The notes: generated from the letters alone by a model not told the origin. A stretch of DNA of 9,642 nt from Candidatus Zixiibacteriota bacterium (GCA_016213305.1 JACRAV010000418.1:1-9642); one strand, 5' to 3'; counted from the stretch's first letter, positions 1 to 6,570 are shown. Program-made: numbers and translations.

Positions 1-441
1 ATAATCGAACAGCCCACCGACAGCAAGAATGTCGGCGACTGGCCGCATCTGAAGGGAAAGCACCCCGACGTCGTGCTCATCATCGACGAGGGACTGGGCA
101 CCAGTGAAGATTACGAGCAGGTGTCCAAGTTCGTGGATGGCGTGAATATCAAGATGGAAAAGAGCGGCGGGATACTTGAAGCGATCACGATCGCCCTCAA
201 GGCGCGCGAAGATCAGAAGAAGGTGATGCTCGGATGCATGGTGGCGTCATCCATCGGCATTGCCCAGTCGGTGTACATGTCGTCGCTGGCCGACCTGATC
301 GATCTCGACGGCCCTCAGCTTCTGACCGATGATATCGGTCGGGGGATACGGTACAACCGCGAGCAGATTGAAGTTGACCGGGAAATAATCGGCGGCCCGA
401 CACTTATCAGGGATGTCATTGACAAGTACATTTCAGAATAG
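1..441 (+). CDS. Dipeptide epimerase, C-terminal part (enolase superfamily)
   Basis: The gene enters from the left edge; 146 C-terminal residues are visible, ending in TAG. The protein starts in the window with IIEQP, the barrel strand carrying a Glu metal ligand in the muconate-lactonizing subgroup, followed by LIIDEG (the next acidic ligand) and NIKMEKSGG, where the second catalytic Lys lies. Near the end, DLDG matches the Asp-x-Asp segment typical of L-Ala-D/L-Glu epimerases. These enzymes epimerise L-Ala-D-Glu released from murein peptides, allowing it to be degraded or reused. The KxK motif and the first Asp ligand would lie upstream and cannot be checked. The gene overlaps the following amidase gene by 29 bases, which supports a shared role in cell-wall peptide turnover. 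Family assignment is firm; the exact dipeptide substrate is inferred. Confidence 0.85.
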   Translation: MIEQPTDSKNVGDWPHLKGKHPDVVLIIDEGLGTSEDYEQVSKFVDGVNIKMEKSGGILEAITIALKAREDQKKVMLGCMVASSIGIAQSVYMSSLADLIDLDGPQLLTDDIGRGIRYNREQIEVDREIIGGPTLIRDVIDKYISE

Positions 442-2320
442 CAAAGCGCTGATCTGCGCTTTTGGGTTGCTCGCGTTGGCATCTGCGGCGCGGGCGGATT
501 CCACTGATATCGTGGTCGTGTACCCCAAACCGGGACAGACCATTGGCGCCACCGACTCCACCTTCATCCTGGGCCATTTGTCCGACAAGCTGGTTAAGCT
601 GATAGCCAGGGCTGCGGCCGGCAAAGCCCCGAAACCGGTTTTGAAGATCAACGGTACAACCGTTCCGGTTCACAAGGGGGGCGGTTTTCTGGCGTTTCTT
701 CCGATCGACACCGGCGATTTCATTTTTCATCTCAAGGTCACCGGTTCGGGCAAACATGCCGCATTGACCGCTCTGGCGGAACTTGACCTGCCGGTGCGGG
801 TCCCCGTACCTCTGAAACTCGTGTCGCCCGACACGCTTCGCATCGTCGGCGATTACCGCCCGCCTCAGGGAGACATTGCCCTGAGTACCGGAGACCGACT
901 TGATGTTCAGTTTCATGGAATGCCGGGTGGCGTCGCATGGTTCTCCATTCCCGGAGTCATCGATTCGGTTCCCATGTCGGAGGACAATCCCATCGTCGGC
1001 GCGCCAAGCGGGGAGGCGGTCTTTGGCCCGGGATCGGAAAACGAATCGATGATCATAGGCGGGATATACTCCGGATTCTGGTTTATTCCGGCCGGGGCCA
1101 AGGTGTCGGGACAGACTATCTGCTATCATTTGTGCAAATCGGCCGGTGGATCAAACGGCAAAGAGGCGGGGAAGTGCATTACGGCGATGAGCCAGTACCG
1201 GATTTCGCTAAATCCTCCTCAATTTCCGTTTACCGTCCGATTCATAGATTCCATGCAGACGGTGCGAGTTGGCCCCAAATACGGGTATTACTCCATCTTT
1301 CAACCCAGAGGCGTCACAGCGCTGGCGGTTGGTTCCGAGGCGGACTGGTATCGAATCAAGCTGTCCGCCACGCAATACGGCTGGGTGGCCAAGGCCTCGG
1401 TGGAGCAACTTTCACCCGGACTTTTTCCGCCGCAGTCCATCCTCAGCTCGATTCGGGCGCTCGATTCCGCCCGGTCGGTAACCCTCGTGTTTCCATTGCA
1501 GGGTCAGCATCCGTACCGGGTGATCGAACATTCGCCCCGCCAGCTGGCCGTTCAGCTTTTTGGCGTGACCAGCAACACCGACTGGATACGATACGCGGCC
1601 TCCGATTCGCTTATTCGATACTGTAACTGGCGTCAGGTCGAAGATGATTTGTATGAATTGACGGTCAATCTCAACCGGGATATCTGGGGATACGACTGTT
1701 ATTATGACGGAAATGACTTTTGCATGAAGATTGTAAAACGACCGGGCAATATCCATTCGATAAAGGGCAAGACAATTGTTGTTGATGCCGGTCATTCCGC
1801 CGATCCCGGCTCGATCGGCCCGACTGGATTTACCGAGGCCGAGGCAAACCTTGGCATAGCTTTGGCCCTGCGGAAATCGCTTGAAGCGCGGGGCGCCATG
1901 GTGGTGATGACCCGGAATGATATGTCCAATGTCGCACTGTACGACCGTCCGGGAATCGCCAAGCAGGCCGGGGCGGATATGTTTGTGTCGGTCCACAACA
2001 ATTCTCTGCCGGACGGACTCAATCCGTTCACGAATAACGGCACCTCGGTGATATACTACCACAACTGGTCGGCCGATCTGGCCCGGCACATTTTGAGTGA
2101 ATTGCTGTTGGCCACCCGACTCCCCGATCACGGCCTGTACTGGGGGAATCTGGCGGTGAACCGTCCCACGCAGTATCCGGCGGTGCTGGTGGAGTGCGAT
2201 TTTATGATTCTCCCGGAGCGCGAGGCGCTGTTGAAAACCAAAACCTACCAAACCCGTCTGGGCGAGGCGATCGCCCGCGGGATCGACGCCTTTTTCAGGA
2301 CCTACGCCGATGCCCGGTGA
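413..2320 (+). CDS. Exported N-acetylmuramoyl-L-alanine amidase (Amidase_3) with SH3-like and AMIN-like regions
   Basis: This 635-residue protein has a signal peptide (hydrophobic stretch about 12-26, likely cleavage after ARA at about 28), so it acts in the periplasm. The C-terminal 180 residues are an Amidase_3 zinc amidase, which cuts the bond between MurNAc and L-Ala of the stem peptide. Visible zinc ligands are H461 in DAGHS, E475 in TEAEANL and H528 in SVHNNS; the catalytic Glu is E594 in LVECDF. About residues 272-333 read like a bacterial SH3 domain (TVRVGPK ... DWYRIKL ... GWV), and about 345-435 resemble an AMIN-type wall-targeting region. The N-terminal 240 residues are beta-rich and I do not recognise them. 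The start was chosen because the signal peptide follows immediately; its ribosome site is weak, suggesting coupling to the overlapping epimerase gene upstream. The 3' end overlaps the next gene by 11 bases. Confidence 0.92.
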   Translation: MSLTSTFQNSKALICAFGLLALASAARADSTDIVVVYPKPGQTIGATDSTFILGHLSDKLVKLIARAAAGKAPKPVLKINGTTVPVHKGGGFLAFLPIDTGDFIFHLKVTGSGKHAALTALAELDLPVRVPVPLKLVSPDTLRIVGDYRPPQGDIALSTGDRLDVQFHGMPGGVAWFSIPGVIDSVPMSEDNPIVGAPSGEAVFGPGSENESMIIGGIYSGFWFIPAGAKVSGQTICYHLCKSAGGSNGKEAGKCITAMSQYRISLNPPQFPFTVRFIDSMQTVRVGPKYGYYSIFQPRGVTALAVGSEADWYRIKLSATQYGWVAKASVEQLSPGLFPPQSILSSIRALDSARSVTLVFPLQGQHPYRVIEHSPRQLAVQLFGVTSNTDWIRYAASDSLIRYCNWRQVEDDLYELTVNLNRDIWGYDCYYDGNDFCMKIVKRPGNIHSIKGKTIVVDAGHSADPGSIGPTGFTEAEANLGIALALRKSLEARGAMVVMTRNDMSNVALYDRPGIAKQAGADMFVSVHNNSLPDGLNPFTNNGTSVIYYHNWSADLARHILSELLLATRLPDHGLYWGNLAVNRPTQYPAVLVECDFMILPEREALLKTKTYQTRLGEAIARGIDAFFRTYADAR

Positions 2321-2564
2321 TGACAAACAAAAGGGCGCCGGGAAGGCATACTGGCTTATTTATGTGGCGTTGCTGATCGGGGGAATCATGCTCATTTCGG
2401 ACGCGTCTCATCAAATTGCATTTCTTCAGCGAGTAACGGCCAAGCTGGGAATCGGCATGGTGTATTCGGCGTTTGCCCTTTTTGTCGGCAACGGCCGCCC
2501 GGCCGGCTTCTTTGCGACCGGAATCATCTGGGTGGCGGTACTGGCCACATTTTTGGTGCATTAA
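2310..2564 (+). CDS. Small hydrophobic membrane protein, unknown function
   Basis: This 84-residue protein has a charged N-terminus (PGDDKQKGAGK) followed by hydrophobic segments at about 13-30, 47-60 and 64-83, so two or three membrane spans. I recognise no family. The ATG lies inside the end of the amidase gene (11-base overlap) with AGGA at 2297-2300 about nine bases ahead, so it is probably translated from the amidase transcript. A perfect hairpin starts seven bases after its stop, marking it as the last gene of the operon. By position it may relate to envelope or wall turnover, but nothing in the protein shows this. Confidence 0.75.
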   Translation: MPGDDKQKGAGKAYWLIYVALLIGGIMLISDASHQIAFLQRVTAKLGIGMVYSAFALFVGNGRPAGFFATGIIWVAVLATFLVH

Positions 2565-2570
2565 TCGGAG

Positions 2571-2601
2571 AACGGCCGCCAATTCGAAATCGGCGGCCGT
2601 T
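2571..2601. terminator. Hairpin terminator between convergent genes
   Basis: A perfect 10-bp stem (AACGGCCGCC at 2571-2580 with GGCGGCCGTT at 2592-2601) encloses an 11-base loop. It lies in the 63-base gap between the plus-strand operon end and the stop of the minus-strand gene at 2628. No long T-run follows on either strand, so it is a weak match to a classic intrinsic terminator, but placement and symmetry suggest a two-way terminator. Confidence 0.7.
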
Positions 2602-2627
2602 ACATATCGCAATTTCACATCAATTAG

Positions 2628-3272
2628 TCAGTCGCCGTGACGCTTGTGGCCCTGCTTCTTTTCTTTCCCAGGTTCAGCCACGACCACTTTCTTCTTCTCG
2701 CCGTCTTTATTGCGTCCCTTTTCGGCCTCGCGGTGGACGGTTACGTAATTGCGGTTACTCTCGCGCATGCGGAACACTTCCTCGGCGGGGTAATGGTACC
2801 GATCCATGACAAAGCGCACGTTCACAAGATTGACGATATCGTCATCGCCCAGCCGGATGTCTTTCCACTCGGAGCGCGGTCGATTGCGATAATAGCCGAA
2901 CGCCTTGCCATGCGGCCCTTTGGGGACTTCGCGGCATTCGATGTAGAACGCATCGGCGCCCAGGCCGAAGTGACGACTCACCTCAAACCAAGAGTGATTG
3001 CCGAGGCGGAATTCAATCACGGTTTTTGGCTCGACCCGCGCCCGGCGGGCGATAAAGAAGACCACCGGAAGTTCCTCGTCGGGAATCCGCCGTTCGCGCA
3101 CGGCATACACTTCTCGCTCGGGAACGTTGTAGGTCTGACCGATGGCCAGATAGAAACTCTTGATTCCGTCGTCGGTGATCGAAATCCCGGCGTTGACCTG
3201 AGCGCCGGCAATGGTTACCCAGCCCAGAACGCCTATGATCGCGGCTAAGAAGAGCGCAGACACTTTCTTCAT
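2628..3272 (-). CDS. Secreted protein with three degenerate repeats and a Lys-rich tail, unknown function
   Basis: From the ATG at 3272 the protein has 214 residues. A signal peptide is clear: MKK, a hydrophobic core to about 22, and AGA before Q25. The mature part holds three copies of a loose motif, aromatic or basic residue, two residues, Pro, then a Val/Ile and an Arg 7-8 residues after the Pro: around P51 (YNVPEREVYAVRE), P82 (RVEPKTVIEFR ... W) and P162 (YHYPAEEVFRMRE). The last 30 residues are rich in Lys and Glu with no hydrophobic core. I know no function; similar-looking hypothetical secreted proteins occur in other diderm bacteria. An upstream ATG at 3308 is less likely: the ATG at 3272 has GAGG six bases ahead, begins a proper signal peptide, and a -10 box at 3316-3321 would place the transcript start near 3308. 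Confidence 0.75.
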   Translation of the reverse strand: MKKVSALFLAAIIGVLGWVTIAGAQVNAGISITDDGIKSFYLAIGQTYNVPEREVYAVRERRIPDEELPVVFFIARRARVEPKTVIEFRLGNHSWFEVSRHFGLGADAFYIECREVPKGPHGKAFGYYRNRPRSEWKDIRLGDDDIVNLVNVRFVMDRYHYPAEEVFRMRESNRNYVTVHREAEKGRNKDGEKKKVVVAEPGKEKKQGHKRHGD

Positions 3273-3315
3273 CGGACACCTCGCATTTTTGATAGGACTG
3301 CCAGTCATGATTCAG

Positions 3316-3321
3316 ATTATA
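3316..3321 (-). promoter_or_regulatory. Perfect -10 box for the secreted-repeat protein gene
   Basis: The minus strand reads TATAAT here, a perfect -10 hexamer, predicting a start of transcription near 3308 and a leader of about 35 bases before the ATG at 3272. No good -35 hexamer is seen 16-18 bases upstream. This is a pattern-based prediction only. Confidence 0.45.
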
Positions 3322-3370
3322 CTCTAATAATCGGTGTGTTGACTCGGTTTCTCCACTAAAACTTTGGCGG

Positions 3371-3399
3371 TTGCGTTTGTCGTTGCGGCAGTGTAGATT
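3371..3399 (+). promoter_or_regulatory. Candidate promoter for the omptin-like gene
   Basis: TTGCGT at 3371-3376 and TAGATT at 3394-3399 are 17 bases apart, a sigma-70-like layout with four of six matches in each box. It would give a leader of about 30 bases with GAGGT at 3426-3430 ahead of the ATG at 3438. It lies in the divergent spacer between two exported-protein genes. The match is moderate. Confidence 0.35.
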
Positions 3400-3437
3400 A
3401 GCCATCCAAGCAATAACCGACAAACGAGGTAACGATC

Positions 3438-4418
3438 ATGCTTTCGCGAATCCTTGCCGCCGTCACGATCATCTGTCTCGCCGGTTCCACGTTCGGCGAC
3501 GAACGGGGACCAGCCACGACTTCCATTACGCTCGAACCGGAATTGGGGTACGGCTTCGGCAATTCCCAGTATCAGATCACTTACAGCGGCTACGACAGCG
3601 CCTCCACCACGTATTACGCTATTCGAAGCAAACTGATATTTCCGGTGGATGGCCTTTCGGGTGGCGCGAAAGTGCGATTCACCAGAACGCTGGATGCCCG
3701 GCACCGTTTGGGGGCGGCGGTCGGGGTGTCCTTCCCGATCACCGATCCGGGGTCGCGGATGAGCGACGGCGACTGGGTGCAGATCATTCCAGGGCCGGAG
3801 ACGCAGGTTGGCTACACGCAGTCCAGGCCGCAGATATCCGGTTCGCTGATATCGGCTGAGGGGAGTTATGGTTTTGTAAATGCGAACGGACCCTCATACG
3901 ATATCGTGTTCGGTTTTCGGTATCAGCGCGTTACGCAGGACATCGACAATTACAGCGGCTGGTATGCCGGTGTTGGTTATGTGCAGGGTAATGAGCCGGC
4001 TCTTCATTATCGGGTCACTTACACATCGCCCTCGATCGGTCTGCGCGTGGTAACCGGAGGACGGCCGGGGCGGGCGCAGTTCCGAATCGAAGGAGCATTT
4101 GCTCCGACGAAAATGAGCGATTATGACAATCATCTCCTCCGAAAGAAGGACTCCAGAGCCGAGGCCTGGGGAATGGGCGGCCAGGGCACGGCCGGTATCA
4201 GGTTTAATCTGGGTCGCCAGCGACGGGGCGTTGCGTACCTGGATCTGTCGGCAAGGATATTTTACACCAAAGCGACGATGACCCAGACCCAAAGCTGGTA
4301 CGGCGATGATCCGGCAACCCCAACGATTGACGACACCGGAACGGTGCTGTCAGGCATACCATATTCGATCAAGACCTTGCAGTTCGGGTTCAATGCCCGG
4401 TTGGGGTTTGCGCTTTAG
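3438..4418 (+). CDS. Omptin-family outer-membrane protease homologue
   Basis: This 326-residue protein (OmpT precursor is close to 317) has a signal peptide (about 1-20) followed by alternating amphipathic strands of an outer-membrane barrel. Omptins are surface endopeptidases whose active site uses two Asp residues in one loop and an Asp-His pair in another. Here RMSDGDW gives D110 and D112, matching the OmpT MVDQDW segment, and MSDYDNH gives D230 and H232, matching OmpT SDNDEH. The distance between the two sites is nearly that of OmpT. Further agreement: ETQVGY against DTQLNY, and YRVTYTSPSIGL against YKQRFKMPYIGL. The C-terminus ends in Leu rather than the common Phe. The gene has a good ribosome site (GAGGT, seven bases ahead) and stands alone. 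The alternative is a non-proteolytic omptin-fold barrel; the intact catalytic set argues for protease. Confidence 0.8.
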   Translation: MLSRILAAVTIICLAGSTFGDERGPATTSITLEPELGYGFGNSQYQITYSGYDSASTTYYAIRSKLIFPVDGLSGGAKVRFTRTLDARHRLGAAVGVSFPITDPGSRMSDGDWVQIIPGPETQVGYTQSRPQISGSLISAEGSYGFVNANGPSYDIVFGFRYQRVTQDIDNYSGWYAGVGYVQGNEPALHYRVTYTSPSIGLRVVTGGRPGRAQFRIEGAFAPTKMSDYDNHLLRKKDSRAEAWGMGGQGTAGIRFNLGRQRRGVAYLDLSARIFYTKATMTQTQSWYGDDPATPTIDDTGTVLSGIPYSIKTLQFGFNARLGFAL

Positions 4419-4462
4419 ATCAAGATTTTCTCTTTCCTTATATGTGTGCCAGGCGGATATCT

Positions 4463-4492
4463 AAGACGCAGACGGGAACGTCTGCGTAGCAC
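4463..4492. repeat. 30-base palindromic repeat, copy 1
   Basis: A 9-bp perfect stem (ACGCAGACG with CGTCTGCGT, 4466-4487) closes a GGAA tetraloop and is followed by AGCAC. The same 30 bases with one change (loop GGGA) recur at 6605-6634. GTGTGC at 4444-4449 can additionally pair with GCACAC at 4489-4494. It sits between the convergent omptin-like gene and the minus-strand membrane protein gene, so it might also serve as a terminator, though no T-run follows. Confidence 0.8.
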
Positions 4493-4499
4493 ACGGGAT

Positions 4500-5000
4500 T
4501 TACGTCCAGGCGGCGAGCATGACGATCAAGTATGTCACCGCCAGCGAGCCGTAGTTGGCGATCATAAACCAGCGCACACCCCAGCTGATACCATCGAATT
4601 TGTAGTCCGACAGCGGCCACAAGAACGGAGTGGGGAAGAAGCGTTTCGAGTGAGTGGGGATATCGACCAGAATATGCCCGAGCCATCCCAGATAGGCGAG
4701 CGGCATCGAGCCGACGAGCCACCACCAACCGAAGAAGACGACCGACCAGATAGGAATGGAATGGGTAATGTCGTAGAGACGAAAAACCCAGCGGGGGATG
4801 GTCCGGTTGATATCTTCGAACGTCGATTCATCGACCTTGCGCCATTTCTTCGCCTGACGCGAGACCATCGAGCGGACCAGTTCCGGCCCGAACGAGAGAG
4901 CGTCGGGGGCGACCCCGAAGGCGGTGGCCCAGAGACGGGTGGAGGTGTCGGCGTTCCAGTAGGCGAGATTGGTCCAGAGGGCGTGCGCGAGGATGTCCAT
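4500..5000 (-). CDS. DUF457/YdjM-type membrane-bound metal-dependent hydrolase-like protein
   Basis: This 166-residue membrane protein begins MDILAHALW and carries the scattered His/Asp residues of the DUF457 (YdjM/YbcI-like) family: H6, D33 in APDALSF, H79 in DITHS, and H108, D112 and H116 in HILVDIPTHS, followed by the characteristic PFLWPLSDY and DGISWG. Hydrophobic spans lie at about 83-106 and 140-164. The family is annotated as putative metal-dependent hydrolases, but the substrate is unknown. There is no recognisable ribosome site ahead of the ATG at 5000. Instead a promoter at 5007-5035 would start the transcript at the ATG itself. The gene lies 42 bases after the reductase-like gene on the same strand and could also be read from it. 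Confidence 0.85.
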   Translation of the reverse strand: MDILAHALWTNLAYWNADTSTRLWATAFGVAPDALSFGPELVRSMVSRQAKKWRKVDESTFEDINRTIPRWVFRLYDITHSIPIWSVVFFGWWWLVGSMPLAYLGWLGHILVDIPTHSKRFFPTPFLWPLSDYKFDGISWGVRWFMIANYGSLAVTYLIVMLAAWT

Positions 5001-5006
5001 GGGGCA

Positions 5007-5035
5007 ATAATAGAGTTAATCAATCTATTAATCAA
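5007..5035 (-). promoter_or_regulatory. Promoter predicted to give a leaderless mRNA
   Basis: On the minus strand, TTGATT (5030-5035) and TATTAT (5007-5012) are separated by exactly 17 bases, inside an A+T-rich island of an otherwise G+C-rich region. Only six bases separate the -10 box from the ATG at 5000, so transcription would begin at the start codon. The absence of a ribosome site fits. Confidence 0.5.
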
Positions 5036-5042
5036 GGGCCGC

Positions 5043-5855
5043 TCACATAAACCACTTCTTCTTGGCATGAATCATATCGCCGGCGCGCTTGAGCAGACGC
5101 ATTTCGTCATCGGCCAGCGGACCCTGTCTCAGGACAGCAAGATTCTCCCGCAGTTGTGTCAGGTTTGATGGCGCGGTTTGGCACATGCTGACATTTGGAT
5201 TAGATAAGACGAAGCGGTAGCACTGGGGTGCGGTCGGATACGGTTCGTCGTTCGGCCATTTGCGAGGGCGTCTGACCAGTTCGGTCCAGCGCGTCGCGGT
5301 ATAGCTCAAGAGGCCGACATTGTGTGACGCAAGATGGGGAAAGACATCGTCTTCGGCCCCTCGGTGAGCGGCATTGTAGCGGGACATGAGCACATCAACC
5401 TTGCCATCGCGCGCCAATTCGCCGGCAAACTTCCGGTCATGGCCGGAGATGCCGATAGCCCGCACCTTACCTTCCTGTCGGAATCGGGCCAATTCTTCGA
5501 GCACCGAGTCGGGGCATTGGCTGGGTTTGTTCACGCCGAGAAAAAGGAAAATGTCGATGTAATCGGTGCCGAGCTGGCGAAGGCGCTTTTCGAGGGATCG
5601 GCGCAGATTCGGATGGCCCCAATAGAGATTGTATGCGCCGGTGGCGAGAACAAGATCGCCGCGATTGGCTTTCACCTGTTCGCGCATAGCTGAGGTAAAC
5701 TGGGTGTCGAAGCCGTACCCGAAAAAACAATTCACGCCGGCGTCGAGGGCTTCCTTCACGGCAATTCGTCCGGGGCGATAGGTTAGAGCCAGAGCGAGGC
5801 GGCTGACCTGAATTCCTGTTTTACCGAGCGGCACACGGCCGGAGAAGTCATTCAT
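5043..5855 (-). CDS. Aldo/keto reductase-fold protein with a non-standard active site
   Basis: This 270-residue protein follows the aldo/keto reductase plan: LGKTGIQVSRLALA at the start, LRRSLEKRLRQLGTDYIDI, GKVRAIGISGHD, RYNAAHRGAEDDVFP and the following GLLSYTATRW. Family members reduce carbonyls with NADPH using an Asp-Tyr-Lys-His tetrad. Aligned by eye, none of the four is kept: the Asp of the NxFDT motif is F45, the Tyr position is D50, the Lys after Thr is G73, and the His after YIDL is L106. Activity as a standard reductase is therefore doubtful; I know of related subgroups annotated only by fold. The start has GGAGG at 5865-5869, nine bases ahead. The DUF457 gene follows after 42 bases. 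The fold is firm, the function is unknown. Confidence 0.85.
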   Translation of the reverse strand: MNDFSGRVPLGKTGIQVSRLALALTYRPGRIAVKEALDAGVNCFFGYGFDTQFTSAMREQVKANRGDLVLATGAYNLYWGHPNLRRSLEKRLRQLGTDYIDIFLFLGVNKPSQCPDSVLEELARFRQEGKVRAIGISGHDRKFAGELARDGKVDVLMSRYNAAHRGAEDDVFPHLASHNVGLLSYTATRWTELVRRPRKWPNDEPYPTAPQCYRFVLSNPNVSMCQTAPSNLTQLRENLAVLRQGPLADDEMRLLKRAGDMIHAKKKWFM

Positions 5856-5920
5856 ATATCATATCCTCCCACAAACAAGATAATGGATAAAACGATCGGA
5901 GCAAGTTTTGGATTGGGGGC

Positions 5921-6115
5921 CTATCGGCGGCCAGCCAGCAGTCGGGCCGGTAACATGAAGATCGCCCGGACCAGTTCCAGGACGCCGCCGACCGCGATTC
6001 CGACCAGGCGGAAGGGCAAGAGGACCAGCCAGATGAACGGGGCCAGGATCAGGACGATCAGGGCCAGCGGCCAGCACAGGACCATAAGAATGCACCAGAG
6101 AAGGAAGGTGATCAT
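5921..6115 (-). CDS. Small, very hydrophobic membrane protein
   Basis: From the ATG at 6115 the product has 64 residues: MITFLLWCILMVLCWPLALIVLILAPFIWLVLLPFRLVG and onward in sense, with two membrane spans (about 3-30 and 37-50) and a basic C-terminus ending RLLAGRR. It recalls small membrane proteins with a WPLAL ... PFRLVGI pattern seen in several diderm phyla, of unknown function. An ATG at 6151 in the same frame would add 12 residues, but GGAGA there directly touches the start codon, which is too close. The shorter start also has only a crowded AAAGGA one base ahead. So the reading frame is likely real while the start is uncertain. Confidence 0.55.
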   Translation of the reverse strand: MITFLLWCILMVLCWPLALIVLILAPFIWLVLLPFRLVGIAVGGVLELVRAIFMLPARLLAGRR

Positions 6116-6168
6116 GTCCTTTATACGGAGGATGATTTGGCATGGTTGCATTCTCCGGACCGCTCAGG

Positions 6169-6194
6169 TGTCACCCGCGTCCCCGCGGGTGACA
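6169..6194 (-). repeat. Hairpin element of the AAGATGTC family
   Basis: A perfect 11-bp stem (TGTCACCCGCG with CGCGGGTGACA) closes a 4-base loop. Read on the minus strand, it is preceded by AAAAGATGTC, has loop GGGA, and is followed by CCTGAG, which aligns with the flanks of the hairpins at 6571, 6661, 8183 and 8266. On the plus strand it is followed by TCTTTTC and so looks like a terminator, but no plus-strand gene lies upstream. Confidence 0.7.
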
Positions 6195-6337
6195 TCTTTT
6201 CACCCATCGCTCCCACAATTTCACCTCTAATTCGCACGTGATTCAGGTCTCGCTCCCATACATATGAGACATTGCGAAAAGCCGCCTATCGAAAGCGAGG
6301 GAAGAGAAACACATGAATATTTTAAATTTTAACAAAA

Positions 6338-6500
6338 CGAACCCAATTGCCGGCTTTCCAGCCGCCCCGTCAGGAAGTCTGAGAAGGCATGCAATTCGAA
6401 CCCAATTCGGCAAAAGTCCTTGTGTCGCTGGGCCATGTCCCCGAGAATCGCCCCTCAGACTTCTGCTCTCGCGGCAGACGTGCAATTCGAACCCAATTCG
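6338..6500. repeat. Array of a CGAACCCAATT core repeat
   Basis: The core CGAACCCAATT occurs at 6338, 6397 and 6488. The last two share a longer run, GCAATTCGAACCCAATTCG. Starts are 59 and 91 bases apart, close to multiples of 30. A weaker relative, TTCGAACCCC, occurs at 6535. Read on the minus strand the core is AATTGGGTTCG. The spacers are unrelated except for the inverted repeat at 6374-6463. Confidence 0.7.
6374..6463. repeat. Long-range 10-bp inverted repeat
   Basis: GAAGTCTGAG at 6374-6383 is the exact reverse complement of CTCAGACTTC at 6454-6463, with 70 bases between. It brackets the middle copy of the CGAACCCAATT core, so the unit between the arms may be a discrete repeat element. 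Confidence 0.5.
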
Positions 6501-6570
6501 ACGTTCCGCCAGCTCTTGCTTCGGGGTGAGTGATTCGAACCCCGAAGTGACCAACGAAGAAGGAGAAGAG

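Noticed and set aside
1412..2326. Long minus-strand open frame of 304 codons opposite the amidase gene
   Set aside because: It lies wholly antisense to the amidase catalytic domain, whose motifs are unmistakable. The translation is low in recognisable structure and rich in Arg, Gly and His, as expected for a shadow frame in G+C-rich DNA.
3273..3308. N-terminal extension of the secreted-repeat protein to the ATG at 3308
   Set aside because: The extension (MTGSPIKNARCP) would sit ahead of a perfect signal peptide, the inner ATG has the better ribosome site, and the -10 box at 3316-3321 would start the transcript at about the outer ATG.
4446..5168. Plus-strand open frame of 240 codons opposite the DUF457 and reductase-like genes
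   Set aside because: It spans two clear minus-strand genes and their spacer, reads through the palindrome at 4463, and has no family features.
5859..6143. Alternative minus-strand frame of 94 codons overlapping the small membrane protein
   Set aside because: It has a well-spaced GGAGA before its ATG, but the translation is Pro-, Gly- and Arg-rich without structure, while the other frame is a coherent two-span membrane protein.
6169..6200. Intrinsic terminator on the plus strand (hairpin followed by TCTTTTC)
   Set aside because: No plus-strand gene lies upstream; the nearest genes are on the minus strand. Its flanks match the dispersed hairpin family, so it is listed as a repeat.
6338..6500. 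Possible CRISPR array
   Set aside because: There are only three exact short repeats, the spacing is unequal (59 and 91 bases), the repeat core is only 11-19 bases, and no cas gene is in the window.
6531..6546. Possible tRNA fragment or attachment site (TGATTCGAACCCC resembles a reversed T-arm)
   Set aside because: It shares only about six bases with the T-arm of the tRNA-Arg in this window, no cloverleaf can be folded around it, and no longer duplicate of the tRNA end was found.
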